Source: Rhodoferax sp.
GTDB taxonomy: Bacteria > Pseudomonadota > Gammaproteobacteria > Burkholderiales > Burkholderiaceae_C
Reading direction: 5' to 3'
Length of the DNA stretch: 64,000 nucleotides
NCBI RefSeq assembly: GCF_018780565.1
Contig: NZ_JADMJN010000002.1
Span: 620,001 to 684,000 of the forward strand
Shown piece by piece: positions 34,992 to 44,501 of the stretch. The stretch's first letter is position 1. Each line of letters starts with the position of its first letter. The notes below the pieces were generated by a model, which had not been told where the DNA came from, did no database searches, and saw nothing but the letters and a program-made list of their open reading frames with translations. Both the position numbers and the translations under genes were made by a program.

Positions 34992-36074
34992 ATGAAACAA
35001 CAACAAAAAGTCCTCGCTTTTCTGATGGCCGCCATCGGGCTGCTGGTGTTGCCTCTGCTGCTGCAGGGGTTCGGCAACGCATGGGTTCGCATTGCCGACA
35101 TGGCTTTGCTCTATGTGCTGCTGGCGCTGGGGCTCAATATCGTGGTGGGCTATGCCGGTCTTCTGGATCTGGGCTATGTGGCGTTTTTTGCCATCGGTGC
35201 CTACATGTACGGCCTGCTGGCTTCGCCTCACCTGGCTGAAACCTTTTCCTGGATCGCGGCGATGTTTCCGGCAGGCATACACACACCCCTGTGGGTGGTG
35301 GTGCCGGCGGCCGCTGCACTGGCTGGACTTTTGGGTGTGCTGCTGGGGGCGCCCACGCTGCGTCTGCGGGGCGACTATCTGGCCATCGTCACCCTGGGCT
35401 TTGGTGAAATCATCCGGGTGTTCATGAACAACCTGGATCATCCGGTCAACATCACCAACGGACCCAAGGGTTTGGGGCAGATTGACTCGCTCAGTTTCTT
35501 TGGCCTGAACCTGGGTAAAAAGGTGTCGGTAGCCGGGTTCGAACTGGCCTCGGTGTCACTTTACTACTACCTCTTTTTGGCATTGGTGCTGCTGAGTGTG
35601 GTGATCTCTTATCGCCTGGAGACCTCCCGCGTGGGCCGTGCCTGGATGGCAATTCGGGAGGATGAAATAGCGGCCAGGGCCATGGGTATCAACACCCGCA
35701 ACTTGAAGCTGCTGGCGTTTGGCATGGGCGCTTCTTTTGGCGGCGTCTCGGGGGCCATGTTTGCGTCTTTTCAGGGTTTCATTTCGCCTGAATCCTTCAG
35801 TCTGATGGAGTCGGTGATGATTGTTGCGATGGTGGTGCTCGGTGGTATCGGTCACTTGCCGGGCGTCATCCTCGGCGCGGTATTGCTGTCAGCCTTGCCC
35901 GAGGTGCTGCGCTATGTGGCCGGGCCGTTGCAGGCCATGACCGATGGCCGGCTGGATGCCTCCATTCTGCGTCAGTTGCTGATTGCGCTGGCCATGATCG
36001 GTGTCATGCTCGCGCGTCCACGGGGCCTGTGGCCGTCACCTGAGCATGGCAAGTCGCTGCAAAACGCGAAATGA
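34992..36074 (+). CDS. livM: Branched-chain amino acid ABC transporter permease LivM
   Basis: 360 aa. YVLLALGLNIVVGYAGLLDLGYVAFFAIGAY, LRLRGDYLAIVTLGFGEIIR and the loop RAWMAIREDEIAARAMGIN are LivM hallmarks. Eleven nt behind livH; the stop overlaps the livG start (ATGA). Confidence 0.95.
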   Translation: MKQQQKVLAFLMAAIGLLVLPLLLQGFGNAWVRIADMALLYVLLALGLNIVVGYAGLLDLGYVAFFAIGAYMYGLLASPHLAETFSWIAAMFPAGIHTPLWVVVPAAAALAGLLGVLLGAPTLRLRGDYLAIVTLGFGEIIRVFMNNLDHPVNITNGPKGLGQIDSLSFFGLNLGKKVSVAGFELASVSLYYYLFLALVLLSVVISYRLETSRVGRAWMAIREDEIAARAMGINTRNLKLLAFGMGASFGGVSGAMFASFQGFISPESFSLMESVMIVAMVVLGGIGHLPGVILGAVLLSALPEVLRYVAGPLQAMTDGRLDASILRQLLIALAMIGVMLARPRGLWPSPEHGKSLQNAK

Positions 36075-36865
36075 TGGAAATTGCTGGAAAGAACATGACA
36101 GACACTGTACTCAACGTCGCCGGTGTTTCCAAGCGATTCGGCGGTCTGCAGGCGCTCAGCGATGTGGGCATCAAGATCATGCGGGGCCAGGTCTACGGTC
36201 TGATCGGTCCCAACGGGGCCGGCAAGACCACTTTCTTCAATGTGCTCACGGGCCTTTACACGCCGGACAGCGGAAGTTTTGAGCTGGCGGGCAAGACCTA
36301 TCGGCCCAAGGCGGTGCATGAGGTGGCCAAGGCCGGCATTGCACGTACTTTTCAGAATATTCGCCTGTTTGCCGAGATGACGGCTCTGGAGAACGTTATG
36401 GTGGGGCGCCATGTGCGCACCCGCTCCGGTTTGCTGGGTGCCATCTTGCGGACTCCGGGTTTCCGGGCCGAGGAACTCGCCATTGCCGCCCGTGCGCAAG
36501 AGTTGCTGGAGTATGTGGGCATTGGCAGATTGGCCGACTACAAGGCCCGAACGCTGAGCTACGGCGACCAGCGTCGACTGGAGATTGCCCGGGCGCTGGC
36601 GACCGATCCGCAGCTCATTGCGCTTGACGAACCTGCCGCCGGGATGAATGCCACCGAGAAGGTGCTGCTGCGCGAACTGATTGACAAGATTCGCAATGAC
36701 AACCGCACCATATTGCTGATTGAGCATGATGTGAAGCTGGTCATGGGCCTGTGTGATCGCGTGACGGTGCTGGATTACGGCAAGCAGATTGCCGAAGGCA
36801 CGCCGGCAGATGTGCAAACGGATGCCAAAGTGATTGAAGCCTACCTGGGCACCAGCGGACACTGA
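36071..36865 (+). CDS. livG: Branched-chain amino acid ABC transporter ATP-binding protein LivG
   Basis: 264 aa. Walker A GPNGAGKT, Q-loop RTFQNIRLFAEMTALENV, signature LSYGDQRRLEIARAL and Walker B LIALDEPAAGMNATE. LivG-type. ATG 36071 overlaps the livM stop; ATG 36095 is an alternative start. Confidence 0.95.
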   Translation: MMEIAGKNMTDTVLNVAGVSKRFGGLQALSDVGIKIMRGQVYGLIGPNGAGKTTFFNVLTGLYTPDSGSFELAGKTYRPKAVHEVAKAGIARTFQNIRLFAEMTALENVMVGRHVRTRSGLLGAILRTPGFRAEELAIAARAQELLEYVGIGRLADYKARTLSYGDQRRLEIARALATDPQLIALDEPAAGMNATEKVLLRELIDKIRNDNRTILLIEHDVKLVMGLCDRVTVLDYGKQIAEGTPADVQTDAKVIEAYLGTSGH

Positions 36866-36866
36866 C

Positions 36867-37583
36867 ATGACAAATATTCTTCTCAAGGTGACAGGTTTGA
36901 AGGTCGCGTATGGCGGTATCCAGGCCGTCAAAGGCGTCGACTTTGAAGTGCGCGAGGGTGAGCTGGTGTCCCTGATCGGGTCCAACGGTGCGGGCAAGAC
37001 CACCACCATGAAAGCCGTCACGGGCAGCTTGCCCATCAATGACGGCGATATCGAATACCTGGGCAAAAGCATTCGCGGCCAGGGGCCGTGGGATCTGGTC
37101 AGGCAGGGGCTGGCCATGGTGCCGGAGGGGCGGGGTGTCTTCACCCGCATGACGATTCTGGAAAATCTCCAGATGGGTGCTCATATCCGGGACGACAAGG
37201 CCGATATCCTCGTCGATATTGACAAGGTGTTCGGTATTTTCCCGCGTCTCAAGGAGCGTCGTGGCCAGCTGGCTGGCACGATGTCTGGTGGCGAGCAGCA
37301 GATGCTGGCCATGGGGCGGGCTTTGATGAGCCGACCCAAAGTCTTGTTGCTGGACGAGCCGTCCATGGGTCTGTCGCCCATCATGGTGGACAAGATTTTC
37401 GAAGTCGTGCGTGATGTCTACGCGCAAGGGGTGACCGTGTTGCTGGTGGAGCAAAACGCCAGCCGCGCCCTGGCCATTGCCGACCGGGCTTATGTCATGG
37501 ATTCTGGTCTGATCACCATGACGGGTGAAGCCAAAGAAATGCTCGACGACCCCAAAGTGCGCGCAGCTTATCTTGGGGCTTGA
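36867..37583 (+). CDS. livF: Branched-chain amino acid ABC transporter ATP-binding protein LivF
   Basis: 238 aa from ATG 36867, one nt after the livG stop. Walker A GSNGAGKT, MVPEGRGVFTRMTILENL, signature MSGGEQQMLAMGRAL and Walker B LLLDEPSMGLSP. Closes the operon. Confidence 0.95.
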   Translation: MTNILLKVTGLKVAYGGIQAVKGVDFEVREGELVSLIGSNGAGKTTTMKAVTGSLPINDGDIEYLGKSIRGQGPWDLVRQGLAMVPEGRGVFTRMTILENLQMGAHIRDDKADILVDIDKVFGIFPRLKERRGQLAGTMSGGEQQMLAMGRALMSRPKVLLLDEPSMGLSPIMVDKIFEVVRDVYAQGVTVLLVEQNASRALAIADRAYVMDSGLITMTGEAKEMLDDPKVRAAYLGA

Positions 37584-38054
37584 CCGCGCATGTGCCAGCA
37601 GGATCGTGCCACCGTACGTGATTGGCAATGACACCAATGCGACAGTAATTTTGCAATTTAGAAAAAGCGGTATCCGCTTTAACAGCCCTTCCTGCCCTCT
37701 GTAAGTGAAGTCATCCGCAGCTGATTCAGGCAAGCGCGATTGCCGACACCAGGCTGCGCCGCGAATTAGGGTAAACACGATAGGCATCTCTGGAAAGACT
37801 AGTACGATCATTCCCAGTGCCACCTGAAGCCCTTATGAGATTTGAATTTGATTTCAATGCTCGTGAGCAGAGGCATCAAAGCGAACGCTAAAGACCTGAA
37901 ATGCAGCAGATGGGGGCGACCCCTGTCAAAAACCAGCGGCAAAGGAGACTGAATTGCGAGACCGGTGTTTTGAAATAGAAGATCCAGTATGTTGGGTCCT
38001 GGCACTCCCGGTGGGTAAGTCCGCTGTGCGTGATCCCGTGGGTGGGGTTCCCTG
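37584..38054. other. Intergenic region between livF and the dipeptide-type transporter operon
   Basis: 471 nt without a convincing gene. AAAGCGG-TAT-CCGCTTT (37664-37680) is a small hairpin that could be a weak terminator for livHMGF; no long T run follows. The 3' part must hold the promoter of the next operon, but I see no clear sigma70 boxes. Confidence 0.5.
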
Positions 38055-39011
38055 ATGCAGGCCTACATCCTGCGCCGCCTGCTGGCGCTCGTACCCACGT
38101 TGATCTTTGCCAGCCTGATCGTTTTCGTCATTGTGCGCATGGTGCCTGGCGATGTGGTTGACATGATGCTCAGTCAAAACGACATCAGCGCCAATGCATT
38201 GGGTCGTGATCAACTGATGCAAACCCTGGGCTTGGACCGGCCGATGTGGGAGCAGTATTTCCGTTGGACCGGCAGGATCCTTTTGCACGGCGATCTGGGT
38301 CAGTCGTTGTGGCATGGCACCCCTGTGCTTGAGATGATCATGTCGCGCACGCCGGCCACGTTTTCTTTGGGCTTCATGGCCTTGATCGTGGCGCTGTCCA
38401 TGGCGATCCCGATTGGTGTCTACGCCGCCATTCGCCAGGATACGGCGGGCGATTACATTGCCCGTTCTTTCTCGATCCTGATGCTGGCCGTGCCCAGTTT
38501 CTGGCTGGGCACCATGGTCATGGTGTTTCCCTCAATCTGGTGGGGCTGGTCGCCGGAGGTGAAGTACATCCCTTTCTTCGAAGATCCGGTGCAGCACGTC
38601 AAACAAATGATGGTGCCTGCCATCCTGTTGGGTCTGGCCTTGTCAGCCATCACCATGCGCCTGACCCGCACCATGATGCTGGAAGTGCTGCGGCAGGATT
38701 ACATCCGCACAGCCTGGGCCAAGGGCCTTAATGAATGGCTGGTGGTTACGCGGCATGCACTGCGCAACGCACTGATCCCGGTGGTCACCCTGATTGGATT
38801 GCAGGCGCCGCTGTTGATTGGCGGTGCCGTGGTGATCGAGCAGATTTTCGTGCTGCCTGGCATGGGCTTGCTGTTGCTGGATGCGGTCAATCAGCGTGAC
38901 TATCCAGTGATCACTGGTGTTTTTCTGGTGGTGGGCGTGGCCGTCATGCTGATCAACTTGCTGGTAGACCTGAGTTATGGACTGTTCGATCCGAAAGTGA
39001 GGCACCGTTAA
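38055..39011 (+). CDS. Dipeptide/oligopeptide/nickel-type ABC transporter permease (DppB-like)
   Basis: 318 aa. MQAYILRRLLALVPTLIFASLIVFVIVR is the normal start of DppB/OppB permeases, followed by VPGDVVDMM, a long periplasmic loop, and the EAA-type segment MMLEVLRQDYIRTAWAKGLNE. First gene of a five-gene transporter operon (permease, permease, binding protein, two ATPases). The stop overlaps the ATG of the next gene by one base. Confidence 0.93.
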   Translation: MQAYILRRLLALVPTLIFASLIVFVIVRMVPGDVVDMMLSQNDISANALGRDQLMQTLGLDRPMWEQYFRWTGRILLHGDLGQSLWHGTPVLEMIMSRTPATFSLGFMALIVALSMAIPIGVYAAIRQDTAGDYIARSFSILMLAVPSFWLGTMVMVFPSIWWGWSPEVKYIPFFEDPVQHVKQMMVPAILLGLALSAITMRLTRTMMLEVLRQDYIRTAWAKGLNEWLVVTRHALRNALIPVVTLIGLQAPLLIGGAVVIEQIFVLPGMGLLLLDAVNQRDYPVITGVFLVVGVAVMLINLLVDLSYGLFDPKVRHR

Positions 39012-39919
39012 TGGCCGCCAAAGATACCCCCATTCCTGTCGTTGTACCTGCACGCCGTTTTGCTGTGTTGTCGGTTATTTGGCGCTTCATCGGACGTCTG
39101 TTCCGGGAGAAGCCGCTGGGTGCGGCAGGCGCGGTGATTTGTTTGCTGTTTTTGTTTTGCGGTGTATTTGCCGACGTTCTTGCGCCCTATGGCATGAACG
39201 AAATCAATCTGGGCAAGCGACTCAAGCCGCCATCGCTGGATTTTCCGTTTGGAACCGATAACCTCGGTCGCGATTTGTTGTCGCGTTGTCTGTATGGTGC
39301 GCAGGTCTCCGTGATCATCGGCCTGACGGCTGCGACATTGGCAACCTGTATTTCGGTGTTGCTGGGCATCTTGACGGGCTTCCTGGGCGGCAAGTTCGAT
39401 ATGGTGGTGCAACGTCTGGTTGATGCCTGGATGAGCTTTCCCGATCTGATCATCCTGATCGTGGTCGTTGCTGTCCTCGGGCCGGGCGCCTGGCAAATCA
39501 TCGGGATATTGTCCTTGTTGCTGGGTATCGCCGGCTCGCGCATCATTCGCAGTGCCGTGGTGTCGGTGCGGGAAAACATGTATGTTCACGCGGCGCAGTC
39601 GATTGGGGCTTCCACGACGCGCATCCTGTGGCGGCACATCCTGCCCAATGTACTGCCGCCTGTAATTGTGTTGTTCACCACGCGTGTGGGCACTGTGATC
39701 CTTGCGGAATCTGCGCTGTCGTTCCTTGGCCTAGGTGTGCCCCCGCCAACGCCCACCTGGGGTGGCATGTTGTCCGGCAGCGGGCGTACCTTCATGTTCC
39801 AGGGGCCGTGGATGGCCCTGTTCCCTGGCTTGTGTCTGACCATGGTGGTGTATGCCATCAACGTGTATGGCGATGCCCTACGCGATCTGCTCGATCCACG
39901 TATGCGTGGATCGCGTTGA
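39011..39919 (+). CDS. Dipeptide/oligopeptide/nickel-type ABC transporter permease (DppC-like)
   Basis: 302 aa. N-terminal cytoplasmic segment then a transmembrane helix (AAGAVICLLFLFCGVFADVLAPYG), HPFG-equivalent FPFGTDNLGRDLLSRCLYG, and the EAA-type SVRENMYVHAAQSIGAST. Second inner-membrane permease pairing with the DppB-like protein. Confidence 0.93.
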   Translation: MAAKDTPIPVVVPARRFAVLSVIWRFIGRLFREKPLGAAGAVICLLFLFCGVFADVLAPYGMNEINLGKRLKPPSLDFPFGTDNLGRDLLSRCLYGAQVSVIIGLTAATLATCISVLLGILTGFLGGKFDMVVQRLVDAWMSFPDLIILIVVVAVLGPGAWQIIGILSLLLGIAGSRIIRSAVVSVRENMYVHAAQSIGASTTRILWRHILPNVLPPVIVLFTTRVGTVILAESALSFLGLGVPPPTPTWGGMLSGSGRTFMFQGPWMALFPGLCLTMVVYAINVYGDALRDLLDPRMRGSR

Positions 39920-39964
39920 TACGCAGGGTGTGCAATTTCAAACGATAACCTGAGGAGAAAGACG

Positions 39965-41668
39965 ATGAAGATACCTGAACTTGGAAAACGCTCGCGTACT
40001 TTGGGTCTGGGCATGGCGCTGGCAGTGGTTGGCGCAGGCGCTGCCGCGCAGGCGGAGACGCCCAAATATGGCGGCAATCTGGAAATCGCAACCGTGTACG
40101 TGGGCATTTCCGCTTTGTCATGGGACCTGGCGGACTGGAACTGGAAGCAGAACCATGATACCGGCCAGTTTTATGAGCAGTTGTTTGCCGCTGATCTTTC
40201 GCAATCCAAGCGGCTTGGAGGCAAGCATCCGTTCTACGCCGACGCCTGGCTGCCCTCGGACGCCATTCGTGGCGAACTCGCGGAAAGCTGGAAATGGACC
40301 ACCCCCTTGCGTCTTGAAATCAAGCTGCGCAAAGGTGTCAAGTTTCCAGCCAAGCCTGGCGTGATGGCGGAGCGCGAGCTGGTGGCCGATGACGTGCTGT
40401 TCAGCTTCAACCGCCAGAACAACAGCCCGAAGAAAATCCCCACTTATTTTGATCATGTAGAAAAGATTGAAGCGCCAGACAAGCACACGGTGGTATTCAA
40501 GTTCAAGGAGTTCAATGCCGAATGGGACTACCGCTTTGGCTGGGGCTACTACTCCGGGATCATGCCGAAAGAGGTCGCTGACGCTGGCGCTGGCAACTGG
40601 AAAAATGTCAATGGCACCGGGCCATTCAAGCTGAGCGACTTCGTTCAGGGCAACTCGAATACCTACGTCAAGAATTCGATTTATTGGGGGAAGGACAAAA
40701 TCGGCGGTCAGGAGTACAAGCTGCCCTTTGTCGACAAGGTGGTGTTTCGCACCATCAAGGACGAGACCACCCAGCATGCCGCATTGCGCACCGGGAAGAT
40801 CGACATTCATGAGGCGATCCGCTGGACCGCTGTGGAGGAGCTGAAGAAAAGTGCGCCGGCCTTGAAATGGGCCAAATACCTCAGCATGACGGGGCAGTTC
40901 CTCGCCATGCGGGTCGATACCAAACCCTTTGATGACATCCGGGTACGCCAGGCGCTGAACATGGCCGTTGACAAGCAGGCGATTGTCAAGGAGTACTACG
41001 GCGGCAATGCCGATCTGTTCAGCTACCCGCAGCACCCTGACTACGTCGGCTATTACGAGCCGCTGGATGCCATGCCCAATGCGGTGAAGGAACTGTTTAC
41101 CTACAACCCGGAAAAAGCCAAAAAGCTGCTGGCCGAAGCTGGTTACGCGAAAGGCTTCAGCTTCAAGGTACAGGTTTGCGCCTGCGTACCGGATCATATG
41201 GAGCTGTTGCCATTGATCGCCTCGTATCTGGAGAAGGTCGGGGTGAAGGTGGAAATTGTGCCGCTGGAGTATGGCGCGTTTCTGTCGGCCATGACCACAA
41301 AAACCAACACGCCCGGTTACATGATGAATAACGGGCATACCAATCCGACCACCAGCATTCGCAAGAGCTTTGTCAAAGGACAGGTGTGGAATCCCTCGCA
41401 ATGGAACGACGAAGCCTACGCTGCGAAAATGGCCGAGATCTACCAGGAGCGGGATGAGCAAAAGCGCCAGCGCCTGGTGAAGCTGATCACACGCGACATT
41501 CTTGAGAAGGCGCCCTACATCTGGCTGCCGACACCCCAGCTGTATGCCGCCTGGTGGCCCTGGGTCAAGAACTACGGGGGCGAATTGCGTGCCGGTGCGG
41601 TGCGCCCTGGACCGATTTACGCGCGGATCTGGGTCGATCAGGCCATGAAAAAGAAAATGGGGTTCTGA
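39965..41668 (+). CDS. Periplasmic substrate-binding protein, peptide/nickel family (SBP_bac_5)
   Basis: 567 aa. Signal peptide with a hydrophobic core (LGLGMALAVVGAGAAAQA) and cleavage near AQA-ETP. Family 5 features: ELAESWKWTTPLRLEIKLRKGVKF, LVADDVLFSFNR, NGTGPFKLSDF, FDDIRVRQALNMAVDK and AKKLLAEAGYAKGF. Size fits the family. Ligand unknown: peptides, nickel chelates, opines or others are all possible. RBS AGGAGA precedes ATG 39965. Confidence 0.93.
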   Translation: MKIPELGKRSRTLGLGMALAVVGAGAAAQAETPKYGGNLEIATVYVGISALSWDLADWNWKQNHDTGQFYEQLFAADLSQSKRLGGKHPFYADAWLPSDAIRGELAESWKWTTPLRLEIKLRKGVKFPAKPGVMAERELVADDVLFSFNRQNNSPKKIPTYFDHVEKIEAPDKHTVVFKFKEFNAEWDYRFGWGYYSGIMPKEVADAGAGNWKNVNGTGPFKLSDFVQGNSNTYVKNSIYWGKDKIGGQEYKLPFVDKVVFRTIKDETTQHAALRTGKIDIHEAIRWTAVEELKKSAPALKWAKYLSMTGQFLAMRVDTKPFDDIRVRQALNMAVDKQAIVKEYYGGNADLFSYPQHPDYVGYYEPLDAMPNAVKELFTYNPEKAKKLLAEAGYAKGFSFKVQVCACVPDHMELLPLIASYLEKVGVKVEIVPLEYGAFLSAMTTKTNTPGYMMNNGHTNPTTSIRKSFVKGQVWNPSQWNDEAYAAKMAEIYQERDEQKRQRLVKLITRDILEKAPYIWLPTPQLYAAWWPWVKNYGGELRAGAVRPGPIYARIWVDQAMKKKMGF

Positions 41669-41692
41669 TCGCATGACACGAGAGTTCCTGAA

Positions 41693-42664
41693 ATGAGCAC
41701 GCCCATCCTGCAGGTGAAAAACCTGACAACGCGCTTTCGGACCGAACGGGGCATGGTCACCGCCGTGGATGACGTGTCCTTCAATGTCGGCGCTGGCGAG
41801 ACGCTGGCTATCGTTGGCGAGTCCGGGTCGGGCAAAAGCATCACTGCGCTTTCCATATTGCGCCTGATACCGAACCCGCCCGGCAAGATCGAAGCTGGCG
41901 AAATTCTGTTCGGTGGCGAAGACCTGCTGAAATTGAGTGATGCCAGAGTTCGCTCGATCCGGGGCAACCGCATCGCGATGATTTTTCAGGAACCGATGTC
42001 GTCAATGAACCCGGCGTTGACCATCGGCAAGCAAATTGCGGAGCCCATCCAGTTGCACCAGGGCGTGTCATGGAAAGTGGCGCTGGCGAAGGCGGAGCAG
42101 TTGCTGGCCAAGGTCCAGATTGCCGATCCGCATAGTCGTTTGTCGGCGTATCCACACCAGTTTTCCGGGGGGATGCGTCAACGCGCGATGATTGCCATGG
42201 CCCTGGCCTGTGAGCCGCAGCTGATCATTGCCGACGAGCCCACCACAGCCCTTGACGTGACGGTGCAGGCCCAGATACTGGATCTGCTCAAAGAGTTGGC
42301 TGCGGGCTCGAACACGTCCCTGATCCTGATCACCCACGACCTGGGTGTGGTTGCGCGCTACGCGGATCGGGTGGCAGTGATGTATGGTGGCCGTATTGTG
42401 GAGACGGCCTCCGCGCGTAGTCTTTATGCGCGTCCCCAGCATCCCTATACCCGCGGCCTGCTGGCCTCGGTGCCGCGAATCGACGGCGACACCTCGCAGC
42501 GTCTGGTGCCCATTGAAGGCCAGCCGCCGGACCTGGCCTCATTGCCTGCGGGCTGTGCCTTCATGCCGCGCTGCAAGCAGGCAACTGATCAATGCCGGGC
42601 CGAGCGCCCCAAGCTTCGCCCTGTGGGCGAGGACCATTACAAGGCGTGTTTCATCGATGACTAA
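41693..42664 (+). CDS. Dipeptide-type ABC transporter ATP-binding protein (DppD-like)
   Basis: 323 aa. Walker [10 protein letters not shown]-loop [14 protein letters not shown], signature [15 protein letters not shown], Walker [15 protein letters not shown], and the C-terminal oligopeptide/dipeptide extension with [14 protein letters not shown], whose cysteines may bind a cofactor as in OppD/DppD. The stop overlaps the next gene by 8 nt. Confidence 0.94.
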   Translation: MSTPILQVKNLTTRFRTERGMVTAVDDVSFNVGAGETLAIVGESGSGKSITALSILRLIPNPPGKIEAGEILFGGEDLLKLSDARVRSIRGNRIAMIFQEPMSSMNPALTIGKQIAEPIQLHQGVSWKVALAKAEQLLAKVQIADPHSRLSAYPHQFSGGMRQRAMIAMALACEPQLIIADEPTTALDVTVQAQILDLLKELAAGSNTSLILITHDLGVVARYADRVAVMYGGRIVETASARSLYARPQHPYTRGLLASVPRIDGDTSQRLVPIEGQPPDLASLPAGCAFMPRCKQATDQCRAERPKLRPVGEDHYKACFIDD

Positions 42665-43682
42665 TCTGCAACCCTTGCCGGCACAGTCCAGTGCCGATAC
42701 CGACGAGCTTCTGCGCGTCGAGAATCTCAAGGTCCATTTCCCCGTCACCAAAGGCGTCATTGTTAAAAAGCAGGTCGGCTCGGTGAAGGCGGTTGATGGC
42801 GTATCGTTCACATTGCGGCGCGGAGAAACTCTGGGCCTTGTGGGAGAGAGCGGTTGTGGCAAGTCCACAACCGGCCTGGCGGTGATTCGCATGCTGGAGG
42901 CAACCGGCGGGCGGATCGTGTTCGAAGGTCAGGACGTTACCAGCTTTGACAAGGCGCAGCTGAAAGATTTTCGACGCCGCGTGCAGATGGTGTACCAGGA
43001 CCCCTATGGCTCATTGAACCCGCGCATGAAGGTCAGCGACATCATTGGCGAGCCGCTTCAGGTGCACGGGCTGGACAAGGATCACGCCGCTTACCGGGCG
43101 CGCATTGCCGAGTTGCTGGAGATGGTGAGTCTTGCGCCTTACATGGCAGACCGCTACCCGCATGAATTTTCCGGTGGCCAGCGACAGCGTATCGGCATAG
43201 CCCGGGCGCTGGCGCTGGAGCCGAGTCTGATCGTGTGCGATGAGCCGGTGTCCGCGCTCGACGTCTCGATTCAGGCGCAGGTGGTCAATGTGTTTATTGA
43301 GTTGCAGAAGCGATTGGGTCTGACCTATATCTTCATTGCGCACGATCTCGCGGTGGTGCGCCACATCAGTGACCGGATCGCGGTGATGTACCTGGGTCGC
43401 ATTGTCGAAATCGCTTCCAGGGACGACCTGTACCAGCGGCCCCTGCATCCCTATACGCAAGCTTTGCTCTCAGCCGTGCCGGTGGCCGATGTTGAGGCGG
43501 AGTCGAAACGCGCGCGCATGGTCGTCAAGGGGGAGGTGCCGAGTCCCTTGAATCCACCCAAGGGCTGTCATTTCCACCCCCGTTGCCCCATGGCCATGGA
43601 GAAGTGCAAGACGCAGGAGCCGGTGTTGACGGCGCAGGGTGCTGGACGCGTCGTCGCCTGTCACCTGTTGCCGACGAACTGA
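42657..43682 (+). CDS. Dipeptide-type ABC transporter ATP-binding protein (DppF-like)
   Basis: 341 aa from ATG 42657 ([10 protein letters not shown]), overlapping the DppD-like stop; an earlier open frame is within dppD and rejected. Walker [24 protein letters not shown], signature [15 protein letters not shown], Walker [15 protein letters not shown], and the C-terminal [14 protein letters not shown] motif. Closes the transporter operon, convergent with the SDR gene. Confidence 0.94.
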   Translation: MTNLQPLPAQSSADTDELLRVENLKVHFPVTKGVIVKKQVGSVKAVDGVSFTLRRGETLGLVGESGCGKSTTGLAVIRMLEATGGRIVFEGQDVTSFDKAQLKDFRRRVQMVYQDPYGSLNPRMKVSDIIGEPLQVHGLDKDHAAYRARIAELLEMVSLAPYMADRYPHEFSGGQRQRIGIARALALEPSLIVCDEPVSALDVSIQAQVVNVFIELQKRLGLTYIFIAHDLAVVRHISDRIAVMYLGRIVEIASRDDLYQRPLHPYTQALLSAVPVADVEAESKRARMVVKGEVPSPLNPPKGCHFHPRCPMAMEKCKTQEPVLTAQGAGRVVACHLLPTN

Positions 43683-43715
43683 GTCGGACAGCAGTGAAGG
43701 CGACTTCGCGGCTTT

Positions 43716-44501
43716 TTACACCTTCATGCCTGGCAAGTTGAGGGATGCGGTGTTGCCGCCGTCAACCGGCAGGGCCTGTCCGGTGACGTAGCTGGCATCG
43801 TCGCTGGCCAGAAAGGCGATGGCGGCTGCAACCTCCTCAGGATGACCGTAGCGGCGCAATTCGCAACGCGAGCCCAGCTTGTCTTCCTTCTGCACGGCTC
43901 GGGCACGAGCGAACACGGGTGCTGTCATGCCGGTCTCGATCAGGCCGGGGCAGACCGCATTGACCCGGATATTCCACTCGCCCAGATCGCAGGCGGTGGT
44001 CATGGTCAGGCTGATGACGGCGGCTTTGGAGGCGCTGTAGGCATTGCCGCCAGCACCGGAACGCACGCCGGCCACCGAGGCCGTATTCACAATGGCGCCG
44101 CTGTGCTGCTCACGCATGCTGCGCGCTGCATATTTTGTGAAGTGCACGGCCCCCATGATGTTGACATTCAGGATCTGGTGCCACGCAACAGTATCGGTTT
44201 CTGTGATCTTGGAGTAATCACCACCGGCGATGCCTGCGTTGTTGCACAGCACATCAATCCGGCCAAAGGTTGTGAGAACGTCCGCGACGCATTTTTCCAC
44301 CTCGTCTTCGCGGGAGATGTCCACCGCCCGGTACCAGACCTTGGATGCGTCCGGCAGGGTCGCGGCGCAGGCAGCCAGGCCGTCCATATTGACATCGACC
44401 AGCGCGACACGCGCGCCTTCGCTGGCCAGGCGCTGGGCGACTGCGCGGCCAATGCCGCTGGCTGCACCGGTGATGATGGCTACTTTGTTTTCAAATCTCA
44501 T
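43716..44501 (-). CDS. Short-chain dehydrogenase/reductase (SDR)
   Basis: 261 aa from ATG 44501 (MRFENKVAIITGAASGIGRA), which overlaps the ligase stop (ATGA). Cofactor motif TGAASGIG with a following VDVNMDG (acidic Asp, so NAD(H) preference likely), NNAG, catalytic Ser in NTASVAG, and YSASK (Tyr-x-x-x-Lys). Classical SDR. Probably a hydroxyacyl-CoA or alcohol dehydrogenase working with the ligase next to it. Confidence 0.93.
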   Translation of the reverse strand: MRFENKVAIITGAASGIGRAVAQRLASEGARVALVDVNMDGLAACAATLPDASKVWYRAVDISREDEVEKCVADVLTTFGRIDVLCNNAGIAGGDYSKITETDTVAWHQILNVNIMGAVHFTKYAARSMREQHSGAIVNTASVAGVRSGAGGNAYSASKAAVISLTMTTACDLGEWNIRVNAVCPGLIETGMTAPVFARARAVQKEDKLGSRCELRRYGHPEEVAAAIAFLASDDASYVTGQALPVDGGNTASLNLPGMKV

